From Bacillus sp. AFS029637 (GTDB lineage Bacteria > Bacillota > Bacilli > Bacillales > Bacillaceae_G): a stretch of DNA of 64,000 nucleotides. A program made the position numbers and the translations under genes. Below are positions 17,353-26,277 of the stretch, in pieces; position 1 is the stretch's first letter, and the number at the start of each line of letters is the position of its first letter. Location: positions 3,248 to 67,247 of the forward strand of contig NZ_NUPZ01000024.1 of the NCBI RefSeq assembly GCF_002584985.1, written 5' to 3'. Under the pieces are notes generated by a model, which was not told the DNA's origin, ran no database searches, and was given only the letters and a program-made list of their open reading frames with translations.

Positions 17353-18630
17353 ATGAAAAACGAAAGAATCGAGAAATTACAAGAGAACTGGGAATTAGAT
17401 AAGCGCTGGAAAGGGATCACACGCCCATATTCGGCAGAAGATGTAATTCGCCTGCGCGGATCGATTGATATTGAACATACATTAGCGCGCCGCGGTGCAG
17501 AAAAACTTTGGGAGTCACTTCATACGGAAGATTATATTAACGCACTTGGCGCATTAACAGGAAACCAAGCGATGCAACAAGTAAAAGCTGGGTTAAAAGC
17601 AATTTATTTAAGTGGTTGGCAAGTAGCAGCTGATGCAAACCTTTCTGGACATATGTATCCAGATCAAAGTTTATATCCAGCGAACAGCGTACCTGCTGTA
17701 GTAAAACGAATTAACCAAACGCTGCAACGCGCGGATCAAATTCAGCATATGGAAGGAAGCGGTGATACAGATTACTTCGTACCGATTGTAGCAGATGCAG
17801 AAGCTGGATTTGGTGGACAATTAAACGTATTCGAACTTATGAAAGGTATGATTGAAGCAGGTGCATCAGGTGTGCACTTTGAAGATCAATTATCTTCAGA
17901 GAAAAAATGCGGCCATTTAGGCGGAAAAGTATTACTACCGACGCAAACAGCGGTGCGCAATTTAATTTCTGCACGCCTTGCGGCAGACGTAATGGACGTA
18001 CCAACCATTATCGTTGCAAGAACAGATGCGGATGCAGCAGATTTAATTACGAGCGACATCGATCCAGTTGATAAAGCGTTTATTACAGGAGAAAGAACAC
18101 CAGAAGGATTTTACCGTACGAAAGCAGGTCTTGATCAAGCAATTGCGCGTGGTTTAGCATATGCACCGTATGCAGACCTCGTTTGGTGCGAAACGTCTGA
18201 ACCAAATTTAGAAGATGCAAAACGATTTGCGGACGCAATTCATAAAGAGTATCCAGGAAAGCTACTTGCTTACAACTGTTCACCTTCATTTAACTGGAAA
18301 CAAAAATTAGATGAGAAAACAATTGCGAGCTTCCAAAAAGAAATCGCATCTTACGGTTATAAGTTCCAGTTCGTAACACTTGCTGGATTCCACTCATTAA
18401 ACTACGGCATGTTTGAATTAGCACGCGACTATAAAGAGCGCGGTATGGCAGCGTACTCTGAACTACAACAAGCTGAATTCGCAGCTGAAAAACATGGTTA
18501 CTCTGCAACACGTCATCAACGCGAAGTAGGAACAGGTTACTTTGATGAAGTAGCACAAGTTATTACAGGCCGTACTTCATCAACGACAGCGTTAAAAGGA
18601 TCTACAGAAGAAGAACAGTTTACAAAATAA
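17353..18630 (+). CDS. aceA: Isocitrate lyase
   Basis: Protein of 425 aa that cleaves isocitrate to glyoxylate and succinate. It has the catalytic loop [12 protein letters not shown] (KKCGH motif), the metal-binding ADAEAGFGG and the C-terminal [16 protein letters not shown]. The start is ATG at 17353 with AAGGGG eight bases upstream; an ATG three codons earlier overlaps the ribosome site. Together with aceB it forms the glyoxylate bypass. Confidence 0.96.
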   Translation: MKNERIEKLQENWELDKRWKGITRPYSAEDVIRLRGSIDIEHTLARRGAEKLWESLHTEDYINALGALTGNQAMQQVKAGLKAIYLSGWQVAADANLSGHMYPDQSLYPANSVPAVVKRINQTLQRADQIQHMEGSGDTDYFVPIVADAEAGFGGQLNVFELMKGMIEAGASGVHFEDQLSSEKKCGHLGGKVLLPTQTAVRNLISARLAADVMDVPTIIVARTDADAADLITSDIDPVDKAFITGERTPEGFYRTKAGLDQAIARGLAYAPYADLVWCETSEPNLEDAKRFADAIHKEYPGKLLAYNCSPSFNWKQKLDEKTIASFQKEIASYGYKFQFVTLAGFHSLNYGMFELARDYKERGMAAYSELQQAEFAAEKHGYSATRHQREVGTGYFDEVAQVITGRTSSTTALKGSTEEEQFTK

Positions 18631-18637
18631 AAGGAAG

Positions 18638-18672
18638 GGGGCACCTTTTGGAAGGGTGCCCCTTGTTATTTT
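18638..18672 (+). terminator. Terminator of the aceBA operon
   Basis: GC-rich stem GGGGCACC / GGTGCCCC, loop of nine, then TTGTTATTTT. Confidence 0.85.
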
Positions 18673-18791
18673 CTGAACGATTTGAGAGTAAATGAAATAT
18701 GTGTTCATGTAACAGTGAAATCTATGTGTATTAGAATCGAATATTAGTGAATGTAAACTCAATTTAATTTGTCAGTTATTTTCAAAAAAGA

Positions 18792-18821
18792 TTGTACATT
18801 TCATTTTAAGTGTGCTATGAT
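18792..18821 (+). promoter_or_regulatory. Probable sigma-A promoter of the cold-shock gene
   Basis: TTGTAC at 18792-18797 and TATGAT at 18816-18821, spaced by 18 bases. Transcription would begin near 18828, giving a leader of about 168 bases before the csp start codon. Confidence 0.5.
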
Positions 18822-18848
18822 GATGTCAGTTGAATAGTTAAATTAAGC

Positions 18849-18942
18849 AATCCATATGTTATCAAGTGCTGAAAACGAACGAGAAAAAGTATGTGAGAAC
18901 TAGTTTATGTTTCGTATTTGATAATGTGTGGATTCTTTTTTT
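18849..18942 (+). promoter_or_regulatory. Long hairpin plus U-tract in the cold-shock leader
   Basis: Positions 18849-18865 pair with 18918-18934 over 17 uninterrupted pairs when G-U pairs are allowed; CTTTTTTT follows at once. The apical region is about 52 bases. This resembles an intrinsic terminator placed inside a leader. Long structured leaders are typical of cold-shock genes; the terminator-like form is what the sequence shows here. Confidence 0.6.
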
Positions 18943-18995
18943 AGACAGGAAGACTAAAAAATTAAAAATTTGTATTTTCTTAGGAGGAAATAATC

Positions 18996-19199
18996 ATGGC
19001 AGTAACAGGACAAGTAAAATGGTTTAACAACGAAAAAGGCTTCGGTTTCATCGAAGTTCCAGGCGAAAACGACGTATTCGTACACTTCTCTGCAATCGAA
19101 ACTGAAGGTTTCAAATCTTTAGAAGAAGGTCAAAAAGTTAGCTTCGAAATCGAAGAAGGTAACCGTGGACCTCAAGCTAAAAACGTAATCAAACTATAA
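18996..19199 (+). CDS. Cold-shock protein (CspA/CspB family)
   Basis: Single cold-shock domain of 67 aa with RNP1 (KGFGFIEV) and RNP2 (VFVHFSAI). It binds single-stranded RNA/DNA and acts as an RNA chaperone. AGGAGG lies seven bases before the ATG. B. cereus has several csp paralogues and I cannot say which one this is. The leader of about 168 bases with a strong hairpin suggests post-transcriptional control. Confidence 0.95.
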   Translation: MAVTGQVKWFNNEKGFGFIEVPGENDVFVHFSAIETEGFKSLEEGQKVSFEIEEGNRGPQAKNVIKL

Positions 19200-19217
19200 T
19201 TTATAGTTGATGATGGA

Positions 19218-19248
19218 AAAAAGGATGGCTCATGCCATCCTTTTTTTA
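19218..19248. terminator. Bidirectional terminator after csp
   Basis: Stem AAAAAGGATGGC / GCCATCCTTTTT with loop TCAT; T-run on one strand and A-run on the other serve csp and the convergent small gene. Confidence 0.9.
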
Positions 19249-19431
19249 TTGTTCTTTTTCTGCTTTTTTCTTCTCACGTTTCTTACATTCTGGACATTTG
19301 GATTTGCGAAATGGTTTGGCGAAAAATAGTAGAATGAAAAATAAACCAAATATAATACTAGCTGAGTTTTTTATGATCACAATGCTGCTATTTTTCATGT
19401 GAATGTTTGGTTGAATCTCTTTTTCTTCCAT
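19246..19431 (-). CDS. Small membrane protein with CxxC motif, unknown
   Basis: Protein of 61 aa with one membrane helix (about 25-44) and a very basic C-terminal tail containing CPEC, flanked by lysines. GGAGG precedes the ATG with good spacing. The CxxC pair could bind a metal but only two cysteines are present. It lies alone, converging on csp. Function unknown. Confidence 0.7.
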   Translation of the reverse strand: MEEKEIQPNIHMKNSSIVIIKNSASIIFGLFFILLFFAKPFRKSKCPECKKREKKKAEKEQ

Positions 19432-19502
19432 AAGGAACCTCCATATATTGGCTTTGTATTTTAATTATAGCAGAGGTAATTGTTGTAATGATGTAAAAAG
19501 AG

Positions 19503-19543
19503 GAAGCAATTGCTACTATTTGTAGATAGCAATTGCTTTTTTA
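19503..19543 (+). terminator. Orphan terminator-like hairpin upstream of comK
   Basis: Perfect stem AAGCAATTGCTA / TAGCAATTGCTT with T-run. No gene on the plus strand ends here, and the minus-strand gene starts at 19431 downstream. It may insulate comK or end a short unannotated transcript. Confidence 0.6.
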
Positions 19544-19711
19544 TCACTATAAATTCATTTATCTCTATATCGGTGTTTTAAAATTTATAAGTTGTTTAAT
19601 AAATGATAAAAGATTGTAAAAAAGCGGAATCAGTAAGCCATTTCCTATTTGCAAGTGCTAAAATTATAAATGCAGCTGCTAATATAAATGATAAAAAGGA
19701 GATAATAGAGT

Positions 19712-20293
19712 ATGGAAAATAAAGTAGAACGTTATGTTGAAAATTATGTTGTAAATAAAAATACGATGGCCTTACTTCCTGTTATCCTTAGTGAAAAGAA
19801 AATTGTTACGAGAGTTGTTGAAATAGAAGATTCTTTTTTCGTATTTCAAAAGCCTCTAGATATTATAGAAAGAAGTTGCCGCAAACATGGCTCTAGTTTC
19901 TTAGGCAGAAAAGAAGGAACGAAAGAGTTAACTCATATTACACATAAAGCACCGATCGCGATTAGTCCGACAGATCAACTTTATTTTTTCCCTACCTATT
20001 CTTATTCTAGAAAAGAGTGCGCGTGGTTGTCTCATTTTTATATTGAAAGTAATAAAGAATTAAAAGATGGAAATCTTATTATTAGATTTATAAATGGCTT
20101 TGCTGTGAAGTTAGAAATATCAAGAACTAGTTTTGAAAATCAACAAAATCGTACAGCGAAATTGCGTACAGAGTATGAAGATCGTAGGAAAAAACAAGGG
20201 AATCCTTGTTTTAAAGAGGTCGATCAAAGAGATGGATTAACATTAAAACCAGCTTATGAGAAAGTGTATTTTGTTAGAGAAGAGGATGTATGA
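19712..20293 (+). CDS. comK: Competence transcription factor ComK
   Basis: Protein of 193 aa, the length of B. subtilis ComK (192), with conserved segments RSCRKHGSSFLGRKEGT, THITHKAPIAISP, FFPTYSYSRKECAWLSH and SFENQQNRTAKLRT. ComK activates DNA-uptake genes at paired AT-boxes. The ribosome site AAGGAG is good. The gene is intact. B. cereus group strains carry comK homologues but are poorly transformable; whether this copy is active is unknown. comZ, a negative regulator of comG, is at 57.4 kb. Confidence 0.93.
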   Translation: MENKVERYVENYVVNKNTMALLPVILSEKKIVTRVVEIEDSFFVFQKPLDIIERSCRKHGSSFLGRKEGTKELTHITHKAPIAISPTDQLYFFPTYSYSRKECAWLSHFYIESNKELKDGNLIIRFINGFAVKLEISRTSFENQQNRTAKLRTEYEDRRKKQGNPCFKEVDQRDGLTLKPAYEKVYFVREEDV

Positions 20294-20296
20294 GAG

Positions 20297-20324
20297 GAAA
20301 AGGGTGGGAAGACTCATCCTTTTT
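20297..20324 (+). terminator. Terminator of comK
   Basis: Stem AAGGGTGGG / CTCATCCTT (two G-U pairs), then TTTTT. Confidence 0.7.
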
Positions 20325-20509
20325 GATTTCATTATATATACCGTTTACGCTGTAAGATTCATAAATAAAACGAGAGAAATGTACAAACTTTTTGTTCTCG
20401 AAGGGCTCAAGATAATATAGAATTACAATATAATGGTAATTCTTCTATATGCTTACTATAGTGTGAACATACATTATATTTTTTTCATCCTGTATAAAAA
20501 GGAGATGGT

Positions 20510-21106
20510 ATGTTGAAAAGGACCCTGTTATTTTGGGCGCAATATATTCTTGCTTTGCCTATATTTTTTCTTGCATTTATGTTTACTAGTTTCACTGGTA
20601 GTCAGTTGATGATAGATGCTGATAAACGATATTTTGTTTTCACACCTCAAAATGCAACAGATTATAGTCAAATTAGTGAAATTGATAAATTGCTATTTGC
20701 TTTTTCAATTCAACCGTTTGTTACTATAGTATGTTTTCTGTCAATCGTGTATGTACTGGCACTTATTGTCTTTCAAATTATTGAATGTAAGAAGCAAAGA
20801 AAGATATTACATAGCCTGCAATATATGATTCTTATACCAATTTTTCTTTACTTGTGGTTAGGAACGATGGGATTTTCCGCAGTTAATTTAACTTGGATAG
20901 ATAATTGGAAAGATTACCTTATCTTTACTCCTGCAACTATAACGAATGAAGAAGATATATATATGATTGATAAATTTCTATACAAATTTCGAATGTTACC
21001 TATTTCGAGTACAGTATTAATACTATCTTTCTTACATATATTAATACTTATCGTGATTGACAGTGTACGCTTGCTAAAAAAATTGCTTGTAAGAACTAGC
21101 CAATAG
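20510..21106 (+). CDS. Membrane protein with internal duplication, unknown
   Basis: Protein of 198 aa made of two similar halves. Each half has a membrane helix, an extracytoplasmic stretch (FVFTPQNATDYSQISEIDK at about 44-62 and LIFTPATITNEEDIYMIDK at about 145-163), a KLLFAF/KFLYKF segment ending in P, and a second membrane helix followed by basic residues. The two halves together give four membrane helices. I do not recognise the family. AAGGAG is six bases before the ATG. It is flanked by terminators and so stands alone. The halves are diverged, so the duplication is old. Confidence 0.7.
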   Translation: MLKRTLLFWAQYILALPIFFLAFMFTSFTGSQLMIDADKRYFVFTPQNATDYSQISEIDKLLFAFSIQPFVTIVCFLSIVYVLALIVFQIIECKKQRKILHSLQYMILIPIFLYLWLGTMGFSAVNLTWIDNWKDYLIFTPATITNEEDIYMIDKFLYKFRMLPISSTVLILSFLHILILIVIDSVRLLKKLLVRTSQ

Positions 21107-21133
21107 AAAAGGCTACTCATTTCCATATAGATA

Positions 21134-21166
21134 GAAATACCCTTACATGTAGTAAGGGTATTCTTA
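21134..21166 (+). terminator. Terminator after the duplicated membrane protein
   Basis: Stem AATACCCTTAC / GTAAGGGTATT, loop ATGTA, then TTCTT. The rest of the gap to 21431 shows no gene. Confidence 0.7.
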
Positions 21167-21431
21167 TGAAAAAGACTAATTATTACTTTCTGTATTTTCT
21201 TCTTTCTCATAAAAATATAACCATTAAGCTATAATCCCGGCACGTTATCTAAATTAACTTCACGTTCTGTCGAATATTGATAGATTATCATAGCATAATA
21301 ATGAAGGAATTCTAATGAAAGGTATGGAAAGTTTAATAAATACATCTCCATATGTCGTATCTACCAATTCCTCTTTCATTTAAGCAGTGATACAGTAGAG
21401 GTAGTAATAGAGTAAAGGGGTAAAGTGTAGA

Positions 21432-22025
21432 ATGGATTTTCAGTCAATCAAAGAGTATTTTTCACCAGAAAATATGGATCATATTGTGGAAAGTTATAAA
21501 GCGTTCGGACCACTTCTTGGTATTGGTTTACCGATGATAGAAGCACTCATTCCAGCATTACCACTTATTGTGTTTGTGTTAGCGAATGCTGTTGCATTTG
21601 GATTTTGGCACGGTTTTCTATATTCATGGATTGGCTCGGTAATAGGTGCCATGCTTGTTTTTTTCATTATCCGTCATTTTGGACGCAGTCGTTTCTTTTC
21701 TTTTGTAAATAAGCATGAGAGAGTGCGAAAGGCAATGGGATGGATTGAAAGAAAAGGATTCGCACCGATTTTCGTCATATTTTGTTTTCCGTTTACACCG
21801 TCTGCGCTTATAAACGTTGTCGCTGGTTTATCTCGCATTAGCGTAAAGCAGTTTGGACTTGCATTAGTATTTGGAAAGCTTGTGATGATTTTTATTTTAA
21901 CGTATATCGGTCATGATTTAATGTCATTTATTCATAACCCGGTGAAATCAGTAATTGTAGCAATTTGTATTTTTATTTTATGGTATGTCGGTAAAAAAAT
22001 TGAAGTAAAGTTAGAACTACATTAA
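21432..22025 (+). CDS. TVP38/TMEM64 (DedA-like) membrane protein
   Basis: Protein of 197 aa with about five membrane helices and the family core: PALPLIVFVLANAVAFG, a glycine-rich GSVIGAMLVFFIIRHFGR segment, FPFTPSALINVVAGL and a following helix. Bacterial members are now thought to act as lipid scramblases or transporters; the lipid is unknown here. It is 56 bases upstream of the signal peptidase gene and may share its transcript. The start is ATG at 21432; the ribosome site GGGGT is moderate. Confidence 0.85.
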   Translation: MDFQSIKEYFSPENMDHIVESYKAFGPLLGIGLPMIEALIPALPLIVFVLANAVAFGFWHGFLYSWIGSVIGAMLVFFIIRHFGRSRFFSFVNKHERVRKAMGWIERKGFAPIFVIFCFPFTPSALINVVAGLSRISVKQFGLALVFGKLVMIFILTYIGHDLMSFIHNPVKSVIVAICIFILWYVGKKIEVKLELH

Positions 22026-22081
22026 GAATAGTCTTCTTTGTAAAGGCAAGCTTCATTATTAAAGGGTAAGGGGAGAAGCGG

Positions 22082-22645
22082 ATGAAGAAAACTTTGAAAA
22101 AAGAAGGCATAGAGTGGATACGAACAATTTTAATTGGTGTATTATTAGCTGTATTTTTTCGAACGTTTTTCTTTTCAACGTACGTTGTAGAGGGGAAGTC
22201 AATGATGCCGACATTGCAAGATGGCAATATGCTCGTTGTCAATAAGGTGAGTTATCAAGTAGGGGACTTGAACAGGTTCGATGTTGTTGTGTTTCATGCG
22301 AATCAAAAAGAGGACTATGTAAAACGAATTATCGGTTTACCTGGGGATCATATCGAATATAAGCATGATAAACTCTATATAAATGGACAATTCGTTGATG
22401 AGCCTTATTTAGAAACATTTAAGAAAGAGATAAGTGGACGGCAACTAACGGGCGATTTTAAACTAGAAGAGTTAACGAAAGAAAAGTCTGTACCTCCCGG
22501 TTATATTTTTGTAATTGGTGATAATCGACTCGGTAGTTGGGATAGTAGGCACTTCGGATTTGTGAAAGCTGATACAGTTGTCGGTAAAGTTGATTTACGA
22601 TATTGGCCAATTAAAGAGGTACAAACGAATTTTTCAAAAGGTTGA
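22082..22645 (+). CDS. Signal peptidase I
   Basis: Type I signal peptidase of 187 aa with one N-terminal membrane anchor (about 13-33). The catalytic serine is S40 (GKSMMPTL) and the general base lysine is K81 (DYVKRIIGLPGD); the C-terminal box is GDNRLGSWDSRHFG. It cleaves signal peptides of exported proteins outside the membrane, like B. subtilis SipS/SipT; B. cereus has several paralogues. GGGGAG precedes the ATG. Confidence 0.93.
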   Translation: MKKTLKKEGIEWIRTILIGVLLAVFFRTFFFSTYVVEGKSMMPTLQDGNMLVVNKVSYQVGDLNRFDVVVFHANQKEDYVKRIIGLPGDHIEYKHDKLYINGQFVDEPYLETFKKEISGRQLTGDFKLEELTKEKSVPPGYIFVIGDNRLGSWDSRHFGFVKADTVVGKVDLRYWPIKEVQTNFSKG

Positions 22646-22665
22646 TATAATGAAGTAGAAGTATA

Positions 22666-22697
22666 GAAAAGACAAACAACTCCGTTTGTCTTTTTTC
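22666..22697 (+). terminator. Terminator of the signal peptidase gene
   Basis: Stem AAAAGACAAAC / GTTTGTCTTTT followed by TTT. Confidence 0.88.
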
Positions 22698-22761
22698 GTG
22701 TACTATAATACAATTATAGTAGCAAACTAACGTTCGTTATGTAAGTGAAAGGTGGGGTTAC

Positions 22762-25700
22762 ATGTCACTCCGATTTGTGATTGGTAGAGCGGGAAGTGGA
22801 AAAAGTACACTTTGTTTACACGAAGTACAGGAAGAGTTAAAACAGCGCCCGAGAGGGAAAACAATATTATATCTTGTGCCAGAACAGATGACATTCCAAA
22901 CGCAGCAGGCGTTAATTGGAAGTGAGGATGTAAGAGGTTCTATTCGGGCACAAGTTTTTAGTTTTTCACGATTAGCGTGGAAAGTGCTGCAAGAAGTTGG
23001 CGGAGCGAGCCGTCTTCATATTGATGAAGCGGGCGTACATATGTTACTTCGTAAAATTGTAGAGTCTCGTAAAGATGGATTATCGGTGTTCCAAAAAGCA
23101 GCGGAGCAAAACGGTTTCTTTGAACATCTTGGCAGTATGATTGCAGAGTTTAAACGGTATAATGTGACGCCATCTAACGTATATGAAATGTGGCAACAAT
23201 TAGATGCGCATAGTAGCAGTGCAGAACAAAAGCTATTAGCGAATAAAGTATATGATTTACAACTATTATACGATGATTTTGAACGTGCTTTAATTGGAAA
23301 GTATTTAGATTCAGAAGACTACTTGCAATTACTAGTGGAAAAGCTTCCGCAGTCTGAATATGTAAATGGAGCTGAAATTTATATAGATGGATTTCATTCA
23401 TTCTCCCCGCAAGAGCTAGAAATTTTAAGAAAGCTCATGATGTGCGGAGCGAGAGTCACAATTACGTTAACGATAGATGAAAAAACGTTAGCGCAGCCAG
23501 TAAATGAACTGGACCTATTTTATGAGACGACGTTAACATATGAAAAAATAAAACAAGTAGCACGTGAAGAGAAAATAGAAATTGAAAAAACAATTCCACT
23601 CATGGAACAGCCTCGTTTTCATTCTCCGGCATTAGCTCATTTAGAAGCGCATTATGAAGCTCGTCCAAATGAAAAGTTTCATGGGGAAGCAAGTGTCACA
23701 ATTAGTACAGCAGCGAATTTACGAGCGGAAGTAGAAGGAGTTGCTCGTGAAATTCGTAAACTTGTCGCGGATGAACAGTATCGTTACCGAGATATTGCAG
23801 TCCTTCTTCGTAACGGAGAAAGTTATTACGATGTGATGCGAACGTTATTTACGGATTATAATATTCCGCATTTCATCGATGAAAAACGCCCGATGTCACA
23901 TCATCCATTAGTAGAATGCATTCGTTCTGCACTCGAGATTATTAGCGGGAATTGGCGCTATGATGCAGTGTTCCGTTGCGTGAAAACGGAGCTTTTATAT
24001 CCGCTAGACGTAAGAAAAGAAGCGATGCGCGAAGAGATGGATGAGTTTGAAAATTACTGCCTAGCGTACGGTGTACAAGGAAAGAGATGGACTTCTGAGG
24101 ATCCGTGGATGTATCGCCGCTATCGTTCTCTTGACGATACGAACGGGATGATTACAGACAGTGAGCGTGAAATGGAAGAGAAAATAAACAGGCTGCGTGA
24201 CGTTGTAAGAACGCCTGTTATTCGCATGCAAAAAAGACTGAAGCGTGCGGGAACTGTTATGCAAATGTGCGAAGCCGTTTACTTATTTTTAGAAGAACTG
24301 GACGTTCCGAAGAAGCTAGAGGAATTACGTATACGTGCAGAAGAGAGCGGAGATTTCTTATTTGCGACAGACCATGAGCAAGTGTGGGAAGAAGTAATGA
24401 GCCTTCTTGATACGTTTGTAGAGATGCTTGGTGAAGAGAAAATGTCACTTTCTATGTTTACAGACGTTATGTCGACAGGTCTTGAGGCGCTTCAATTCGC
24501 TAACATTCCACCGTCATTAGATCAAGTGTTAGTTGCGAATATTGATCACTCTCGCTTATCAAACGTGAAAGCAACCTTCATTATCGGCGTAAATGAAGGC
24601 GTCATTCCAGCAGCACCGATGGATGAAGGGATGCTTTCTGATGAGGAAAGAGAAGTTCTTGGCGCGGCAGGAATTGAATTAGCGCCAACCACGAGACAAA
24701 CGTTATTAGAAGAACAGTTCGTTATGTACCAAATGGTAACGAGAGCGACTGAGAAATTATACATTTCATGCCCGCTTGCAGATGAAGAAGGAAAGACGTT
24801 ACTAGCGTCTAGCTTCATTAAGAAAATAAAAAGAATGTTCCCAGATGTAAACGACTCGTTTATTACGAATGATGTAAACGACTTATCGCGTTCTGAACAA
24901 ATTTCATACGTAGCAACGCCAGAAGTGACGTTATCTTACGTTATGCAGCAATTACAAACGTGGAAGCGATACGGATTTGAAGGGAATTTAGACTTTTGGT
25001 GGGACGTATATAACTTCTACGTAACTTCCGATGAATGGAAACAAAAAAGTAGCCGCGTGCTATCAAGTTTATTTTACCGAAATCGTGCGCAAAAACTAAG
25101 TACAGCTGTAAGTAGGGATTTATACGGAGATACAATTAAGGGAAGCGTCTCTCGTATGGAATTATTTAACCGTTGTGCGTACGCTCATTTTGCGCAGCAC
25201 GGTTTATCGCTAAGAGAGCGTGATATTTTCAAGCTTGATGCACCAGATATTGGCGAGTTATTCCACGCAGCACTAAAGAAAATTGCGGACAAGTTGTTGC
25301 GTGAAAATCGTACTTGGGCAGATTTATCAATAAAAGAGTGTGAGCATCTTTCTGTTTTAGTAATAGAAGAAATCGCGCCGTTATTACAAAGGCAAATTTT
25401 ATTAAGTTCAAACCGTCATTTCTATTTAAAACAAAAACTACAACAAATTATTTTCCGTACGTCAATCATTCTACGAGAACATGCGAAGTCAAGCGGATTT
25501 GTACCAGTTGATTTAGAAGTGCCGTTCGGTATGGGCGGTACAGGATCGCTTCCGCCGATGGAATTCGCATTGCCAAATGGTGTGAAGATGGAAGTGGTCG
25601 GCCGTATTGACCGTGTTGATAAGGCGGAAGATGAGAGCGGTACGTTCCTTCGTATTATTGACTATAAATCAAGTGCAAAAGCGTTAGACTTAACGGAAGT

Positions 25701-26277
25701 GTATTACGGATTAGCGCTTCAAATGTTAACGTATTTAGATGTTGTTACTTCAAACGCACAGACGTGGATGAAAAAAGGCGACACAGCATCACCAGCTGGT
25801 GTACTGTACTTCCATATTCATAACCCGATCGTTGAAATGAAAGGTGATGCAACGGAAGCAGAAATTGAAAAAGAAATTTTGAAGAAATTTAAAATGAAAG
25901 GACTCGTACTAGGAGATGCTGACGTTGTTCGTTTAATGGATAACAAACTTTCAACAGGAAGTTCAGATATTATTTCTGCTGGTCTGAAAAAAGACGGTAG
26001 CTTTAGTGCGCGTTCAAGTATTGCAAGTGAGCAAGAGTTTAACGTACTGCAAAAATACGTACACCATACGTTTGAAAATATCGGAAAAGACATTACAGAA
26101 GGTGTTATCGATATTGCACCTTATAAAATGGGGAATAAAGCGGCATGTACGTTCTGTAACTTCAAATCTGTTTGTCAGTTTGATGAGTCACTTGAAGATA
26201 ATCAGTTCCGTGCATTAAAAGATATGAAAGATAGCGAAGCGATGGAGAAAATAAGAGAGGAGGTTGGCGGAGAATGA
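22762..26277 (+). CDS. addB: ATP-dependent helicase/nuclease subunit B (AddB)
   Basis: Protein of 1171 aa, full length for AddB. It has an N-terminal Walker A ([10 protein letters not shown], about 8-17) and a C-terminal nuclease domain with IDYKSS near residue 968. Four cysteines for an iron-sulfur cluster are present: one in FNRCAY (about 803) and three in [10 protein letters not shown] near the C-terminus. Together with AddA it resects double-strand breaks for recombination and stops at Chi. The last four bases overlap the addA start (ATGA), so translation is coupled. Confidence 0.97.
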   Translation: MSLRFVIGRAGSGKSTLCLHEVQEELKQRPRGKTILYLVPEQMTFQTQQALIGSEDVRGSIRAQVFSFSRLAWKVLQEVGGASRLHIDEAGVHMLLRKIVESRKDGLSVFQKAAEQNGFFEHLGSMIAEFKRYNVTPSNVYEMWQQLDAHSSSAEQKLLANKVYDLQLLYDDFERALIGKYLDSEDYLQLLVEKLPQSEYVNGAEIYIDGFHSFSPQELEILRKLMMCGARVTITLTIDEKTLAQPVNELDLFYETTLTYEKIKQVAREEKIEIEKTIPLMEQPRFHSPALAHLEAHYEARPNEKFHGEASVTISTAANLRAEVEGVAREIRKLVADEQYRYRDIAVLLRNGESYYDVMRTLFTDYNIPHFIDEKRPMSHHPLVECIRSALEIISGNWRYDAVFRCVKTELLYPLDVRKEAMREEMDEFENYCLAYGVQGKRWTSEDPWMYRRYRSLDDTNGMITDSEREMEEKINRLRDVVRTPVIRMQKRLKRAGTVMQMCEAVYLFLEELDVPKKLEELRIRAEESGDFLFATDHEQVWEEVMSLLDTFVEMLGEEKMSLSMFTDVMSTGLEALQFANIPPSLDQVLVANIDHSRLSNVKATFIIGVNEGVIPAAPMDEGMLSDEEREVLGAAGIELAPTTRQTLLEEQFVMYQMVTRATEKLYISCPLADEEGKTLLASSFIKKIKRMFPDVNDSFITNDVNDLSRSEQISYVATPEVTLSYVMQQLQTWKRYGFEGNLDFWWDVYNFYVTSDEWKQKSSRVLSSLFYRNRAQKLSTAVSRDLYGDTIKGSVSRMELFNRCAYAHFAQHGLSLRERDIFKLDAPDIGELFHAALKKIADKLLRENRTWADLSIKECEHLSVLVIEEIAPLLQRQILLSSNRHFYLKQKLQQIIFRTSIILREHAKSSGFVPVDLEVPFGMGGTGSLPPMEFALPNGVKMEVVGRIDRVDKAEDESGTFLRIIDYKSSAKALDLTEVYYGLALQMLTYLDVVTSNAQTWMKKGDTASPAGVLYFHIHNPIVEMKGDATEAEIEKEILKKFKMKGLVLGDADVVRLMDNKLSTGSSDIISAGLKKDGSFSARSSIASEQEFNVLQKYVHHTFENIGKDITEGVIDIAPYKMGNKAACTFCNFKSVCQFDESLEDNQFRALKDMKDSEAMEKIREEVGGE

